Under the pieces are notes generated by a model. That model did not search any database, had not been told where the DNA came from, and worked only from the letters and a program-made list of their open reading frames with translations. A program made the position numbers and the translations under genes. Shown one piece after another: positions 48,776-58,263 of a DNA stretch of 64,000 nt (position 1 is the stretch's first letter; every line of letters begins with the position of its first letter). The stretch comes from Nocardioides sp. zg-DK7169 (lineage in GTDB: Bacteria > Actinomycetota > Actinomycetes > Propionibacteriales > Nocardioidaceae): positions 124,001 to 188,000 of the forward strand of contig NZ_JABJRA010000005.1 in assembly GCF_013155365.1 (NCBI RefSeq), read 5' to 3'.

Positions 48776-50197
48776 TCAGCTCGCGGTGGTGCCCTCGAGC
48801 AGGCGGCTCACGTCGTCGTACGACGCGACGTCGGCGATGCGCCGGCCGATCTCGTCGGCGCCGCCTGGCAGGCCGGCGGCATTGAGGCGGAACTTGAGCA
48901 TGATCTCCTCATCGCTCAGCGGCCGCTCGGAGGTGCCCCGCGTGGTGAGGACCTCCTCGACCATCTCGGAGCCGTCGGTGAGCCGGACCCGCACGATCGA
49001 GGGGAAGTGGCTGGGGAAGATCTCGTCGCAGCGCGGGTCCGCGACGTGGGTGATCCGCGAGGCGAGGTCGAGCAGCACCGGGTCGGCCACCTGCGCGTCG
49101 GTGAAGTCGTCGAGGTAGACGCCCAGCCCGCCACCGCCGCCGAGCGCGATCGCGAAGGTGAACGGGCCGGAGAACTGCGCGTGGTAGCCCGACTCGGGGC
49201 GGACCTTCGCCTCGCGCGGCTGGGCGATGGTGCGCAGCACCGGCGAGGGGACCCCGATCTCGACCGACTCGATCTGCTCGGGGCGCAGGCCCTTGGCGCG
49301 CAGCGCGAGCGCCGCGTCGATGCCGGAGTGGGTGAAGACGTTGGTCGGGTAGGGCTTCACGAAGCAGTCGCCGGTGGCCCAGACCTCGCCGAGGCCGTCG
49401 AGCAGCGCGGCCTCGTCGTAGGTCTCCCCGCAGTAGGCGTGGAAGAAGCCGAACCGACCCTCGAGCACCGTCGGCGGGCCGGTCAGCCCGGCGGCGGCGG
49501 ACTGGGCGGCGACGACGCCGGAGTGCGCGGCCCAGCCGCAGTGCATCCGCTTGACCGAGCCGCCGGCCCGGTTCGCCTCGAGCAGGCCCGCGCCCATCGA
49601 GGCCGCAATGCCCATCGCGTGGGCGATCTGGTCCTCGGGCAGGCCCATCACGGTCGCGGCGGCCGCGGCGGAGCCCAGGGCGCCGCAGATGGAGGTGGCG
49701 TGCAGCCCGCGGTCGAAGAAGACCGAGTTGTTGATCGCCGGGTCGTAGCCGGCGTTGCCCAGCCGGATGCAGATCTCGTTGCCGACCGCGATCGCGGCGA
49801 GCAGCTGGCGCCCGCTCGCCCCGCACGCCTCGGCGGCGGCCAGCGCGGCCGGGACGACCGAGGCCGACGGGTGCAGGATCGAGGGCACGTGGGTGTCGTC
49901 GAAGTCCAGGGCGTGGCCCAGGGTGCCGTTGACCAGCGCGGCGGTCGGGGCGGGGACCTTCTCGGCGAGGCCGAGCGCGGTGGACTGGGCGTGCCCGCCC
50001 CAGGCCCGGGCGAGGTTGTGCACGACCTCGGCGGGCCCGGTCCCGAGCGCGGGCACCGAGATGCCGATGGTGTCGAGCAGGCGCTGGCGCGCGTCGTCCA
50101 GCGCGGCCTGCGTGGGGGTCTCGCGGAAGGCCGCGGCGAAGGCGGCCAGGCGGGCGACCGCGGTCGCCCCTTCGGTGCTCGGGGCGACTGCGGTCAC
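48776..50197 (-). CDS. MmgE/PrpD family protein (second copy)
   Basis: This 473-residue protein starts at GTG 50197 with GAGGAG nine bases upstream. Family features are NGTLGHALDFDDTHVPSILHPSASVVPAALAAAE, GLHATSICGALGSAAAAATVMG and CFVKPYPTNVFTHSGIDAALAL. It is clearly distinct from the first copy at 39526 (different spacing of the motifs). It should act on a di- or tricarboxylate in the second CoA module. The cyclase gene precedes it by 61 bases. Confidence 0.9.
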   Translation of the reverse strand: MTAVAPSTEGATAVARLAAFAAAFRETPTQAALDDARQRLLDTIGISVPALGTGPAEVVHNLARAWGGHAQSTALGLAEKVPAPTAALVNGTLGHALDFDDTHVPSILHPSASVVPAALAAAEACGASGRQLLAAIAVGNEICIRLGNAGYDPAINNSVFFDRGLHATSICGALGSAAAAATVMGLPEDQIAHAMGIAASMGAGLLEANRAGGSVKRMHCGWAAHSGVVAAQSAAAGLTGPPTVLEGRFGFFHAYCGETYDEAALLDGLGEVWATGDCFVKPYPTNVFTHSGIDAALALRAKGLRPEQIESVEIGVPSPVLRTIAQPREAKVRPESGYHAQFSGPFTFAIALGGGGGLGVYLDDFTDAQVADPVLLDLASRITHVADPRCDEIFPSHFPSIVRVRLTDGSEMVEEVLTTRGTSERPLSDEEIMLKFRLNAAGLPGGADEIGRRIADVASYDDVSRLLEGTTAS

Positions 50198-50258
50198 GGA
50201 ACTGGGCTCCTCGTGGGTGGGTCGAGCGGTAGGTGCGGGTGCGGGACGTCGTACGACG

Positions 50259-51083
50259 TCAGGTGACGACGAGCGCGAGCGGGCGCAGCGGCGAGCCGGT
50301 GGCGCCGACGATCGGCAGCGGCGCGGCCACGACGGTGAGCTGCGCGGGCGCGAGGGCGGCGAGGCGCTCGAGCTGGAGCATCTCCATGATCGGTACGCCG
50401 GCCTCGACGAGCAGGACCCGGTGGCCGGGCAGGCGCGCGTGCCCCTCACCGGCCGGGATGTGCTCGAAGGCGGTGGTGTCGGAGCCGACCAGGCGCGGGG
50501 ACCGCGCGGCCAGCCACTGGCAGGCGCCCTCGTCGGGCCCGGGCACGCCGCCGTCGTGGCTGAGGAACGCCTGCGGGTCGTCCCACAGCTGCGCCCAGCC
50601 GGTGCGGACCATGATCACGCTGCCGGGCTCGATCTCGCGGTCGCCCGCGGCCGCGGCGAGGTCGTCGGCGGTGATCGCCTGGCCCGGCGCGAGCCGCTCG
50701 ACGCCGAGCAGCGCCGGCAGGTCCAGGAGCACGCCCGGCGCGACGACCGGAGCGATGGTGTGCACGCCGTGCTCGACGAAGCGGCCGCCCTCCTGGGCGC
50801 TGCGGGCGTCGAGGCCGCCGTGCAGCAGCCCGTCGTGGCTGATGTGGGCCAGCGCGTCGACGTGGGTCGCGGTGTGGGTGCCGAGGACCAGCAGGTCGTT
50901 GGCGCCCGACGTCCCGTCGACGCGTACGGCGTCGCCGTGGCGGCGCTGGAGGGAGTGCTTGAAGCCGGGGTGGCTCGGCGAGACCGGTACGCCAGGGTGC
51001 AGCGGCTGGGCGAGGTCGACGACCGTGACGTCGGCGCCGGCGAGGCGGCCCGGCCCCACGCCCTCGACGGGCAGGCCGCTCAT
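50259..51083 (-). CDS. Cyclase-family (kynurenine-formamidase-like) metal hydrolase
   Basis: This 274-residue protein belongs to the cyclase family (PF04199 type). The signature GTHTATHVDALAHIS (about 68-82) gives the metal ligands, and ACQWLAARSPRLVGSDTTAFEHIP is a later conserved stretch. Family members hydrolyse amides, lactones or esters, including kynurenine formamidase and isatin hydrolase. It overlaps the HpcH-type gene by four bases (ATGA), so it belongs to the second CoA module. A role in lactone opening is an inference. Confidence 0.88.
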   Translation of the reverse strand: MSGLPVEGVGPGRLAGADVTVVDLAQPLHPGVPVSPSHPGFKHSLQRRHGDAVRVDGTSGANDLLVLGTHTATHVDALAHISHDGLLHGGLDARSAQEGGRFVEHGVHTIAPVVAPGVLLDLPALLGVERLAPGQAITADDLAAAAGDREIEPGSVIMVRTGWAQLWDDPQAFLSHDGGVPGPDEGACQWLAARSPRLVGSDTTAFEHIPAGEGHARLPGHRVLLVEAGVPIMEMLQLERLAALAPAQLTVVAAPLPIVGATGSPLRPLALVVT

Positions 51084-51961
51084 CGAGCGGCCCCGGCGCG
51101 GGCGGCGAGCCGCTCGGCCTGACGCACGATCGCCGGGTCCACGAAGGAGCCGTCGGCGAGCACGGAGGCGGCGCTGTCGGCGCCGTCCTGGGTGCCGGCC
51201 TCGGCGAGCACCGAGCGGGCCCAGGCCAGGTCGGCCTCCGAGGGCGCGAAGGCCTCGCGGACCACGGCCGGCTGCTTGGGGTGGATGCAGGAGCGGCCGA
51301 CGAAGCCGAGGGCGGCCAGGCGGGCGCTGGTCTCGCGCAGCCCCTCGGTGTCGGTGACGTCGGTGAACGCGCTGCCCACCGGGGAGGGCAGGCCGGCGGC
51401 CCGCGAGGCGAGCACGCAGGTCTGGCGGGCAAGCAGCAGGCCCGGGTCGCCCGCGGCGCCACGCGGCAGCCGCAGGTCGGCGCGCAGGTCGGCCTCGCCG
51501 AGCATGATCGAGTGCACGCCGTCTGCGGCCGCGATCTCGTGGGCCCGGGCGATCGCGCCGGCCGACTCCAGCTGGCAGATCAGGCGGGGCTCGGGGCCCC
51601 AGGCCGCCGTGGCGGCGCGTGCGGTCGCCACCTCCTCGGCCGACTCGACCTTGGCCACCCGGACCGCGGCGACGTGGCCCGCCTGCACCAGCGGGGTCAG
51701 CGCGGCGACGTCGGCGGCGAAGTCGTCGGTGGAGACCGGGTTGACGCGGACGACGACGAACGCCGCCCCGTCGTGCGCCGGCAGCGCCTCGGCGAGGTGC
51801 TCGCGCGCGGCGGCCCGCTGGCGCGGGTGCACGGCGTCCTCGAGGTCGACCACGATGCCGTCGGCGACCTTCGCGGCCTTGGCCAGCAGCTCACCGGCGC
51901 GCGGGGCGGGGACGTAGAGCCAGGCGAGGGCGTCCTCGAGCGAGGCGAGCGCGGAGCCCAC
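51080..51961 (-). CDS. HpcH/HpaI/CitE family CoA-ester lyase
   Basis: This 293-residue protein starts at GTG 51961, which follows the CoA transferase stop directly. The CitE-like motifs are WLYVPAPRAGELLAKAAKVADGIVVDLEDAVHP (metal-binding Asp/Glu), FVVVRVNPVSTDDF, LICQLESAGAIARAHEIAAADG and SIMLGEADLRADLRL. It should cleave an acyl-CoA such as citramalyl-CoA, malyl-CoA or a relative into an acetyl-CoA-type product and pyruvate or glyoxylate. Pairing with a CaiB CoA transferase strongly supports that. Confidence 0.9.
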   Translation of the reverse strand: MGSALASLEDALAWLYVPAPRAGELLAKAAKVADGIVVDLEDAVHPRQRAAAREHLAEALPAHDGAAFVVVRVNPVSTDDFAADVAALTPLVQAGHVAAVRVAKVESAEEVATARAATAAWGPEPRLICQLESAGAIARAHEIAAADGVHSIMLGEADLRADLRLPRGAAGDPGLLLARQTCVLASRAAGLPSPVGSAFTDVTDTEGLRETSARLAALGFVGRSCIHPKQPAVVREAFAPSEADLAWARSVLAEAGTQDGADSAASVLADGSFVDPAIVRQAERLAARAGAAR

Positions 51962-53161
51962 TCAGACCACCCCGTCCGCGCGCAGCTTCTCCAGCTCCTC
52001 CGTCTCGAGGCCGAGCTCGCGCAGGACCTCCTCGGTGTCGGCGCCGTGGCCGCGGCCGGTGTGGCGGATCCGGCCGGGCTGCTCGGAGAGGCGGAACATG
52101 ACGTTGGGCATCCGGATCGGGCCCAGGTCCTCGTCCTCGACCGTGGCGATCGCGCCGATGGCGTTGTACTGCTCGTCGACGATCACGCGGCTCATGTCGT
52201 TGACCACGGCCAGCGCGGCCTCGGCCCTGGCGAATTCCTCCACGACGACCGAGGTCGGGCGCGCGAGGATCCAGGAGCCGACGGCCTCGTCGAGGATGTC
52301 GGCGTGCTTGGCGCGCTGGTGGCCGTCACCGAACCACGGCTCCTTGGTCAGGTCGTCGCGACCGACCAGGCGCATCACGCGCTCGGCGATGGTGTGGGCG
52401 CTGGTGGAGATCGCGACCCAGTCGCCGTCGGCGGTCTTGTAGGTGTTGCGCGGCGCGTTGTTCTCCGAGCGGTTGCCGGCGCGCTGGGTGATCACCCCGA
52501 GCTGGTCGAAGACGGTGAGCTGCGAGCCCAGCATCGCCAGGATCGGCTCGATGATGGCGAGGTCGACGACCTGGCCCTTGCCGGTGGTGTCGCGCCCGCG
52601 CAGCGCCATCAGGGTGGCGATGGTGGCGGCCAGGCCGGAGATGTTGTCGGCCAGGGCCAGCGGCGGGAGGGTCGGCGGGCCGTCGGGCTGGCCGGTGGAG
52701 TGCGCGAAGCCGGACATCGCCTCGGCGATGGTGCCGAACGCCGGCTCCTTGGAGCGCGGGCCGAACTGGCCGAAGCCGGTCACCCGGGTCAGCACCAGGC
52801 CGGGGTTGACCTCGCTGAGGCGGTCGTAGGAGAGGTTCCAGCGCTCGAGGGTGCCGGGGCGGAAGTTCTCGATGACGACGTCGGCCTCGGCGACCAGGCG
52901 CAGGAAGACCTCCTGGCCGGCGGGCTGGGAGAGGTCGAGGGTGATGGTGCGCTTGTTGCGGCCGAGCACCTTCCACCACAGGCCGTGACCGTCCTTGGAG
53001 TGCCCGTGGGTGCGGGCCGGGTCCGGCTTGCGCGGGTGCTCGACCTTGATCACCTCCGCGCCGAAGTCACCCATCAGGGTCGCGGCGGACGGCCCGGCGA
53101 ACAGGGTGGCCACGTCGAGGACCTTGAGGCCGGTCAGGGGCGGCAGGACGGTGTCGGTCAT
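51962..53161 (-). CDS. CaiB/BaiF family CoA transferase (second copy)
   Basis: This 399-residue family III CoA transferase has GLKVLDVATLFAGPSAATLMGDFGAEVIKVEHP, NKRTITLDLSQPAGQEVFLRLVAEADVVIENFRPGTLERW and a candidate catalytic Asp in ALADNISGLAATIATLMALRG. The C-terminus shows ILARPTSVVVEEFARAEAALAVVNDM. It differs from the first copy (37043) and lies directly before the CitE-type lyase (stop TGA and GTG touch). The pair should activate a C5 or C4 dicarboxylate and cleave it. Confidence 0.92.
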   Translation of the reverse strand: MTDTVLPPLTGLKVLDVATLFAGPSAATLMGDFGAEVIKVEHPRKPDPARTHGHSKDGHGLWWKVLGRNKRTITLDLSQPAGQEVFLRLVAEADVVIENFRPGTLERWNLSYDRLSEVNPGLVLTRVTGFGQFGPRSKEPAFGTIAEAMSGFAHSTGQPDGPPTLPPLALADNISGLAATIATLMALRGRDTTGKGQVVDLAIIEPILAMLGSQLTVFDQLGVITQRAGNRSENNAPRNTYKTADGDWVAISTSAHTIAERVMRLVGRDDLTKEPWFGDGHQRAKHADILDEAVGSWILARPTSVVVEEFARAEAALAVVNDMSRVIVDEQYNAIGAIATVEDEDLGPIRMPNVMFRLSEQPGRIRHTGRGHGADTEEVLRELGLETEELEKLRADGVV

Positions 53162-53304
53162 GGCAGGGCGGCTCCTCAGGCAGGCGTCGCGGGCAGCGGT
53201 ACTCCGCGGACCCTCCGACGCTATGGAGCCGCCCGCCCGCGCACCACGCCTCCCTTCATCCAGTGGAAGATCGCCTCCCCGGCGCCCCCCGTCGTACGAC
53301 GACC

Positions 53305-54288
53305 TCAGCCGCCGACGACCTCCTCGCGCCAGAAGCCCAGCTTGTCGAGCACCGGGCGGTCGGTGACGGTGAAGAGGACGGCGTCCTCCTCCGCGCGGTG
53401 CTCGTACGCCGTCCAGCTCGGCACCGCGAGGACGTCCCCGCGCGACCAGGCGATCTCCTGATCGCCGATGCGGCTGACCCCCCTGCCGGCGTAGCAGGTG
53501 ATGATCTGGCTGGCGGTGGTCCGCAGCGCGGGGCGGGAGCTCCCGACGGCGATCCGCTCCATGAACAGCGCGGTGGTCGGCATCGCCGGGTCGCCGAGCT
53601 GCACGCGCAGCCGGCCGTGCTCGTCGGGCGCGGCCGCGTCGAGCCGTGCCTCGGTGCTCGTCCACGAGAAGACGAACGCGGAGTCGCGGGTCGCGCTGGT
53701 CGGCTCCTGGAAGCCGTCGGGGTGCCACTCGAGGAACATCGGCTCCAGCAGGTGCACCAGCGGGACGTCGAGGTAGTCGATCCAGTAGCCGGGCTCGGCG
53801 CCGTCGTTGCCGTGGCCGTGCCAGCACCAGCCGGGCGTGAGCAGCACGTCGCCGGGCTCCATGTCGATGCGCACGCCGTCGACGACCGTGTAGGTCCCGG
53901 GCGCGACGTCCATGACCAGGCGCAGCGCGTTGGGGGTGTGCCGGTGGCTGCGGGCGCGCTCACCGGGGAGGATCATCTGGTAGGCGCTGACCAGCGTGCG
54001 CACGGTCGGGTAGTGGTTGCCCTCGACCGGGTTGACCAGGAACAGGTTGCGGCGCTCGGCCTGCTCGGCGGAGATCATCCGCCCGGCGGCGTCCAGCCCG
54101 GCCCGCGCGTCGGCGTAGCGCCACACCGCGGGGTCGTGGACGGGTCGCGGCTCGGGCCACAGCGACGGCTCCAGCTTGCTCCAGCCGGCCATCATCGACC
54201 GCGGCGCCAGGGCGGCGTCGAGCGCGCCCAGGTCGGGTGCGGCGGCCAGGTCCTCGACACCGGCGGACGGGGTGGGCTCGTGCTGCAA
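53305..54288 (-). CDS. Gentisate 1,2-dioxygenase-like bicupin (second copy)
   Basis: This 327-residue protein starts at TTG 54288 with AGGAGG five bases before it. The same segments as in the first copy appear: LWPEPRPVHDPAVWRYAD, VNPVEGNHYPTVRTLVSAYQM and SHRHTPNALRLVM, with WCWHGHGND for the metal site. In the C-terminal cupin the His seen in the first copy (SQVHQTT) is replaced (SRPALRTT). It may act on a different gentisate analogue. It is 143 bases after the start of the CoA transferase gene on the same strand. Confidence 0.87.
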   Translation of the reverse strand: MQHEPTPSAGVEDLAAAPDLGALDAALAPRSMMAGWSKLEPSLWPEPRPVHDPAVWRYADARAGLDAAGRMISAEQAERRNLFLVNPVEGNHYPTVRTLVSAYQMILPGERARSHRHTPNALRLVMDVAPGTYTVVDGVRIDMEPGDVLLTPGWCWHGHGNDGAEPGYWIDYLDVPLVHLLEPMFLEWHPDGFQEPTSATRDSAFVFSWTSTEARLDAAAPDEHGRLRVQLGDPAMPTTALFMERIAVGSSRPALRTTASQIITCYAGRGVSRIGDQEIAWSRGDVLAVPSWTAYEHRAEEDAVLFTVTDRPVLDKLGFWREEVVGG

Positions 54289-54656
54289 GGTGGCCTCCTG
54301 TGGCTGGTCGGACGGGCCGCACCGGCCCGCCGACACCGTGGCAGCCGCACCGCCCGTCCCGCCCGCCTCGACGCACCAGGCGGAAATCGGGCCGCGCCCG
54401 GCAGCCGGGGACCCGCGACCCGTGGGACGACCCACGTGAAGAACAGGTAACGCAGACTCCCCGGCGCCCGGCGCCCGGCGCGCGAGAACCTCCCGCCCCC
54501 GCGCCCCGACGCCGGACGTCCTGCGGCGCGCGGGCGCACCGCCTCACCCGTTCGGAGCGGGGCTCCGCGTCGAGCCCGCCGCGGCCGGTCGGCGGACGAA
54601 ACACCGGGGCCGGACACTCCGAGCCCGCACCGTCCCCACCTCTCGAAGGACTCGAC
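54289..54656. other. Divergent promoter region between the second cupin and the amidase
   Basis: This gap of 368 bases has no credible coding frame. It contains the inverted repeat CGTGGG-ACGA-CCCACG at 54421-54436 and otherwise strings of GC-rich sequence. The two ribosome binding sites (AGGAGG at the left, GAAGGA at the right) lie at its ends. Confidence 0.6.
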
Positions 54657-56591
54657 TTGTCTCTCTCCTCCCCCCGCCGGACGACCCGCGTCGTCGCCGG
54701 GACCCTGTCGGCGGCTGCCCTGGCCCTCTCCGGCCTGGCCGTCTCCTCCCCCGCCTCCACCGCCGCGCCGGCGCCCGCGCCCAAGCCCGTCTCCGCGACC
54801 ACGCTGCCCGGCGGCCTGCAGCTGAGCACCGCCTCGATCGAGGACCTCCAAGCCGGCCTCACCGCCGGCGACTTCACCTCCGTCGAGCTGGTGGAGGCCT
54901 ACCTCGCCCGGATCGCGGCCATCGACGACAGCGGCCCGCGCCTGAACTCGGTGCGCCAGGTCGCCGCCGACGCCCGCGCCCAGGCCGTCGCCGCCGACCG
55001 GGCCCGCGCGGCCGGCGAGACCGGCCCGCTGCTCGGCATCCCGATCCTGATCAAGGACAACATCGACGCCGCCGGGATGCCCACCACCGCGGGCAGCGTC
55101 GCCCTGGCCAACTCCTTCCCCGCCGCGGACGCCCCGGCCACCGCGGCGCTGCGCGAGGCCGGCGCGATCATCCTCGGCAAGACCAACCTCACCGAGTTCG
55201 CGAACTACACGACCAGCGGGATGCCCGCCGGCTACAGCTCCCTGGGCGGGCAGGTGCTCAACGCCTACGACCTCTCCCAGACGCCCAGCGGCTCCAGCGC
55301 CGGCTCCGGCGTGGCCGCCTCGACCGCGCTCGCCGCCGCCACCGTCGGCTCGGAGACCTCCGGCTCCATCCTCAGCCCGTCCAACGCGAACTCGCTGGTC
55401 GGCGTGAAGCCGACCGTCGGGCTGATCAGCCGCACCGGCGTCATCCCGATCTCGGCCTCCCAGGACACCGTCGGCCCGATGGCCCGCTCGGTGTACGACG
55501 CCGCGGCGGTGCTCACCGGCCTGACCACCGGCGCCGACCCGGAGGACCCCGCGACCACGGGCGCCGACGCCTACGACGACGTCGACTACACCGCCGGGCT
55601 GTCCGAGACCGCGCTGGAGGGCGTGCGCCTCGGCGTGGTGTCCTCGACCAACGAGGTCTACAACAACGCCCTCGAGGTGCTCGAGGCCCAGGGCGCCACG
55701 CTCGTACCGGTGACCGCTCCGGCCGGCTCGCAGCAGCCGGGCATCCTCTCCTACGAGTTCGAGCGCGACCTGAACGCCTACCTCGCCCGCCTGCCGGAGA
55801 GCGCGCCGATGGACACGCTCAGCGACGTCATCGCGTTCAACGACGCGCACGCCGCAGTGGCGCTGAAGTTCGGCCAGACCCTGCTCACCGCCTCCGAGGC
55901 CGTCGACCTCACCGACCCCGCCCAGCTCGAGGCCTACGAGACCGCGCGCGACCTCGGCATCGCCGAGAGCCGGGGCAACATCGACGCCGTGCTCGAGGCG
56001 AACGACGTGGACGCCATCGTCAGCAACGCCGGCACCACCGGCGTCGGCGCCCGCGCCGGCTACCCGTCGGTGACGCTCCCGGCCGGCTACGCGGCGAACA
56101 ACCGTCGCCCGGTCGCGATCACCTTCCTCGGCACGGCGTACACCGAGGAGTCGCTGCTCGGGTACGCCGCGGACTTCGAGGCGGCCGCCGACGTGTGGAT
56201 GCCGCCGGAGGAGGTCAACCCGACCGCCTTCGTGTGCACCCCTCTGGCCAGCGCCGACGTCATGGAGGAGTGCGCGACCCCCGCACCGGAGGTCGCGACG
56301 TCCACGACGCTGGCGTCGTTCGTGCGCAATCCCGTCGTGAAGGGCACCCGCGCCAAGGTGAAGGTCGCCATCGCGGCCGGCGGCGAGCTCGCCCGCGGCC
56401 GGGTCACGGCGACCGTGAAGGGCAAGGTCGTCGGCAAGGCGACACTGAACAAGGCCGGCCGCGCCACGTTCTCGCTGCGCAAGCTGGCCGTCGGGCGGCA
56501 TCGGGTGGTGCTCGGCTACGCGGGCACCGCCACCGTGGCCGCCTCGAAGGACACGCTGACGCTGAAGGTCCGCCCGAAGCGCCGGAAGTAG
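54657..56591 (+). CDS. Secreted amidase with a C-terminal beta-sandwich-like region
   Basis: This 644-residue protein starts at TTG 54657 behind GAAGGA. A signal peptide (residues 1-34 or so) is followed by the amidase-signature fold. The catalytic Lys is in LIKDNIDAAGMPTTAG, the Ser-rich PSGSSAGSGVA and VGSETSGSILSPSNAN hold the cis-Ser and nucleophile Ser, and GVKPTVGLISRTGVIPIS is typical. After about residue 560 a region of about 85 residues (VKGTRAKVKVAIAAGG, RHRVVLGYAGTATVAAS) looks like an Ig-like or adhesion domain and ends with KVRPKRRK. It would hydrolyse amides outside the cell. Confidence 0.9.
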   Translation: MSLSSPRRTTRVVAGTLSAAALALSGLAVSSPASTAAPAPAPKPVSATTLPGGLQLSTASIEDLQAGLTAGDFTSVELVEAYLARIAAIDDSGPRLNSVRQVAADARAQAVAADRARAAGETGPLLGIPILIKDNIDAAGMPTTAGSVALANSFPAADAPATAALREAGAIILGKTNLTEFANYTTSGMPAGYSSLGGQVLNAYDLSQTPSGSSAGSGVAASTALAAATVGSETSGSILSPSNANSLVGVKPTVGLISRTGVIPISASQDTVGPMARSVYDAAAVLTGLTTGADPEDPATTGADAYDDVDYTAGLSETALEGVRLGVVSSTNEVYNNALEVLEAQGATLVPVTAPAGSQQPGILSYEFERDLNAYLARLPESAPMDTLSDVIAFNDAHAAVALKFGQTLLTASEAVDLTDPAQLEAYETARDLGIAESRGNIDAVLEANDVDAIVSNAGTTGVGARAGYPSVTLPAGYAANNRRPVAITFLGTAYTEESLLGYAADFEAAADVWMPPEEVNPTAFVCTPLASADVMEECATPAPEVATSTTLASFVRNPVVKGTRAKVKVAIAAGGELARGRVTATVKGKVVGKATLNKAGRATFSLRKLAVGRHRVVLGYAGTATVAASKDTLTLKVRPKRRK

Positions 56592-56595
56592 TCCC

Positions 56596-58263
56596 TCACC
56601 GGGGGATCCGCACCCCCCGCTCCGCGGCGACGCGGGCTGCGCTCTCGTAGCCCGCGTCGACGTGGCGGATCACCCCGGTGCCGGGGTCGTTGGTGAGGAC
56701 CCGCGCGAGCTTCTCGGCGGCGAGGTCGGTGCCGTCGGCGACGCAGACCTGCCCGGCGTGCAGCGAACGGCCGATGCCGACCCCGCCGCCGTGGTGGAAG
56801 GAGACCCAGCTGGCGCCCGAGGCGGTGTTGACCAGCGCGTTGAGGATCGCCCAGTCGGCGATCGCGTCGGAGCCGTCGGCCATCGCCTCGGTCTCGCGGT
56901 ACGGCGATGCGACCGAGCCGCAGTCGAGGTGGTCGCGGCCGATCACCACCGGCGCGCGCAGCTCCCCGCTGCGCACCATCTCGTTGAACCGCAGCCCCGC
57001 GAGGTGGCGCTCGCCGTACCCGAGCCAGCAGATCCGGGCCGGCAGGCCCTGGAAGGCCACCCGCTCCTGGGCCATCGTGATCCAGCGCCGCAGCCGCCGG
57101 TCGTCGGGGAACAGCTCGAGGACCGCGGCGTCGGTGGCCGCGATGTCGGCGGGGTCGCCCGAGAGCGCGACCCACCGGAACGGCCCGCGGCCCTCGCAGA
57201 ACTGCGGGCGGATGTAGGCGGGCACGAAGCCGGGGAAGTCGAAGGCCCGCGCGCAGCCGCCCTTGCGGGCCTCGTCGCGGATCGAGTTGCCGTAGTCGAA
57301 GACCTCCGCGCCCGCGTCGACGAACCCGACCATCGCGCCCACCTGCGCCGCCATCGAGGCCCGGGCCCGCTCGGTGAACCCGGCCGGGTCGGCCTGCGCG
57401 GCGCGCCGCCAGTCGGCGAGGTCGACGCCGAGCGGCAGGTAGGACAGCGGGTCGTGGGCGGAGGTCTGGTCGGTGACCACGTCGATCGGCGCGCCCGCGG
57501 CGAGCAGCGCGGGGAAGACCTCCGCGGCGTTGCCCAGCACCCCGATCGACAGCGCCCGGCGCTCCTCGCGGGCCGCACGGGCCAGGGCGAGCGCGTGGTC
57601 GAGGGAGTCGGCGCGCACGTCGAGGTAGCGCTGCTCGAGGCGGCGCCCGATCCGCGCCGGGTCGACCTCGACGCAGATCGCCACGCCCTCGTTCATCGTG
57701 ACCGCCAGCGGCTGTGCCCCGCCCATCCCGCCCAGGCCCCCGGTCAGCGTGACGGTGCCGGCGAGCGTGCCGCCGAAGCGCTTGTCGGCCACCGCGGCGA
57801 AGGTCTCGTAGGTGCCCTGGAGGATCCCCTGGGTCCCGATGTAGATCCACGACCCGGCCGTCATCTGCCCGTACATCGTCAGCCCGAGGTCCTCCAGGCG
57901 CCGGAACTCCTCCCAGGTCGCCCAGTCCCCCACCAGGTTGGCGTTGGCGATCAGCACCCGCGGCGCCCATGGGTGGGTGCGCATCACGCCGACCGGCTTT
58001 CCCGACTGCACCAGCATCGTCTCGTCGTCGCCGAGCCTGGTCAGGGTCCGCACCAGCGCGTCGTACGCCGCCCAGCTGCGGGCCGCCTTCCCGGTGCCGC
58101 CGTAGACGACGAGGTCCTCGGGGCGCTCGGCGACCTCGGGGTCGAGGTTGTTCATCAGCATCCGCAGCACCGCCTCGGTCTGCCAGGACCGGGCGGTCAG
58201 CGCGGTGCCCCGCGGCGCGCGGATCGGTCCGCGCCCGGACCCCACCGGCTCCTCGAGCGTCAT
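56596..58263 (-). CDS. hutU: Urocanate hydratase
   Basis: This 555-residue protein matches the length and whole pattern of urocanate hydratase: [18 protein letters not shown] near residue 50, [21 protein letters not shown] for NAD binding and [24 protein letters not shown]-like [15 protein letters not shown] and [23 protein letters not shown] also appear. It converts urocanate to 4-imidazolone-5-propionate using tightly bound NAD+. It overlaps hutH by ATGA, giving a two-gene unit transcribed from the right. The rest of the hut pathway is outside the window. Confidence 0.97.
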   Translation of the reverse strand: MTLEEPVGSGRGPIRAPRGTALTARSWQTEAVLRMLMNNLDPEVAERPEDLVVYGGTGKAARSWAAYDALVRTLTRLGDDETMLVQSGKPVGVMRTHPWAPRVLIANANLVGDWATWEEFRRLEDLGLTMYGQMTAGSWIYIGTQGILQGTYETFAAVADKRFGGTLAGTVTLTGGLGGMGGAQPLAVTMNEGVAICVEVDPARIGRRLEQRYLDVRADSLDHALALARAAREERRALSIGVLGNAAEVFPALLAAGAPIDVVTDQTSAHDPLSYLPLGVDLADWRRAAQADPAGFTERARASMAAQVGAMVGFVDAGAEVFDYGNSIRDEARKGGCARAFDFPGFVPAYIRPQFCEGRGPFRWVALSGDPADIAATDAAVLELFPDDRRLRRWITMAQERVAFQGLPARICWLGYGERHLAGLRFNEMVRSGELRAPVVIGRDHLDCGSVASPYRETEAMADGSDAIADWAILNALVNTASGASWVSFHHGGGVGIGRSLHAGQVCVADGTDLAAEKLARVLTNDPGTGVIRHVDAGYESAARVAAERGVRIPR

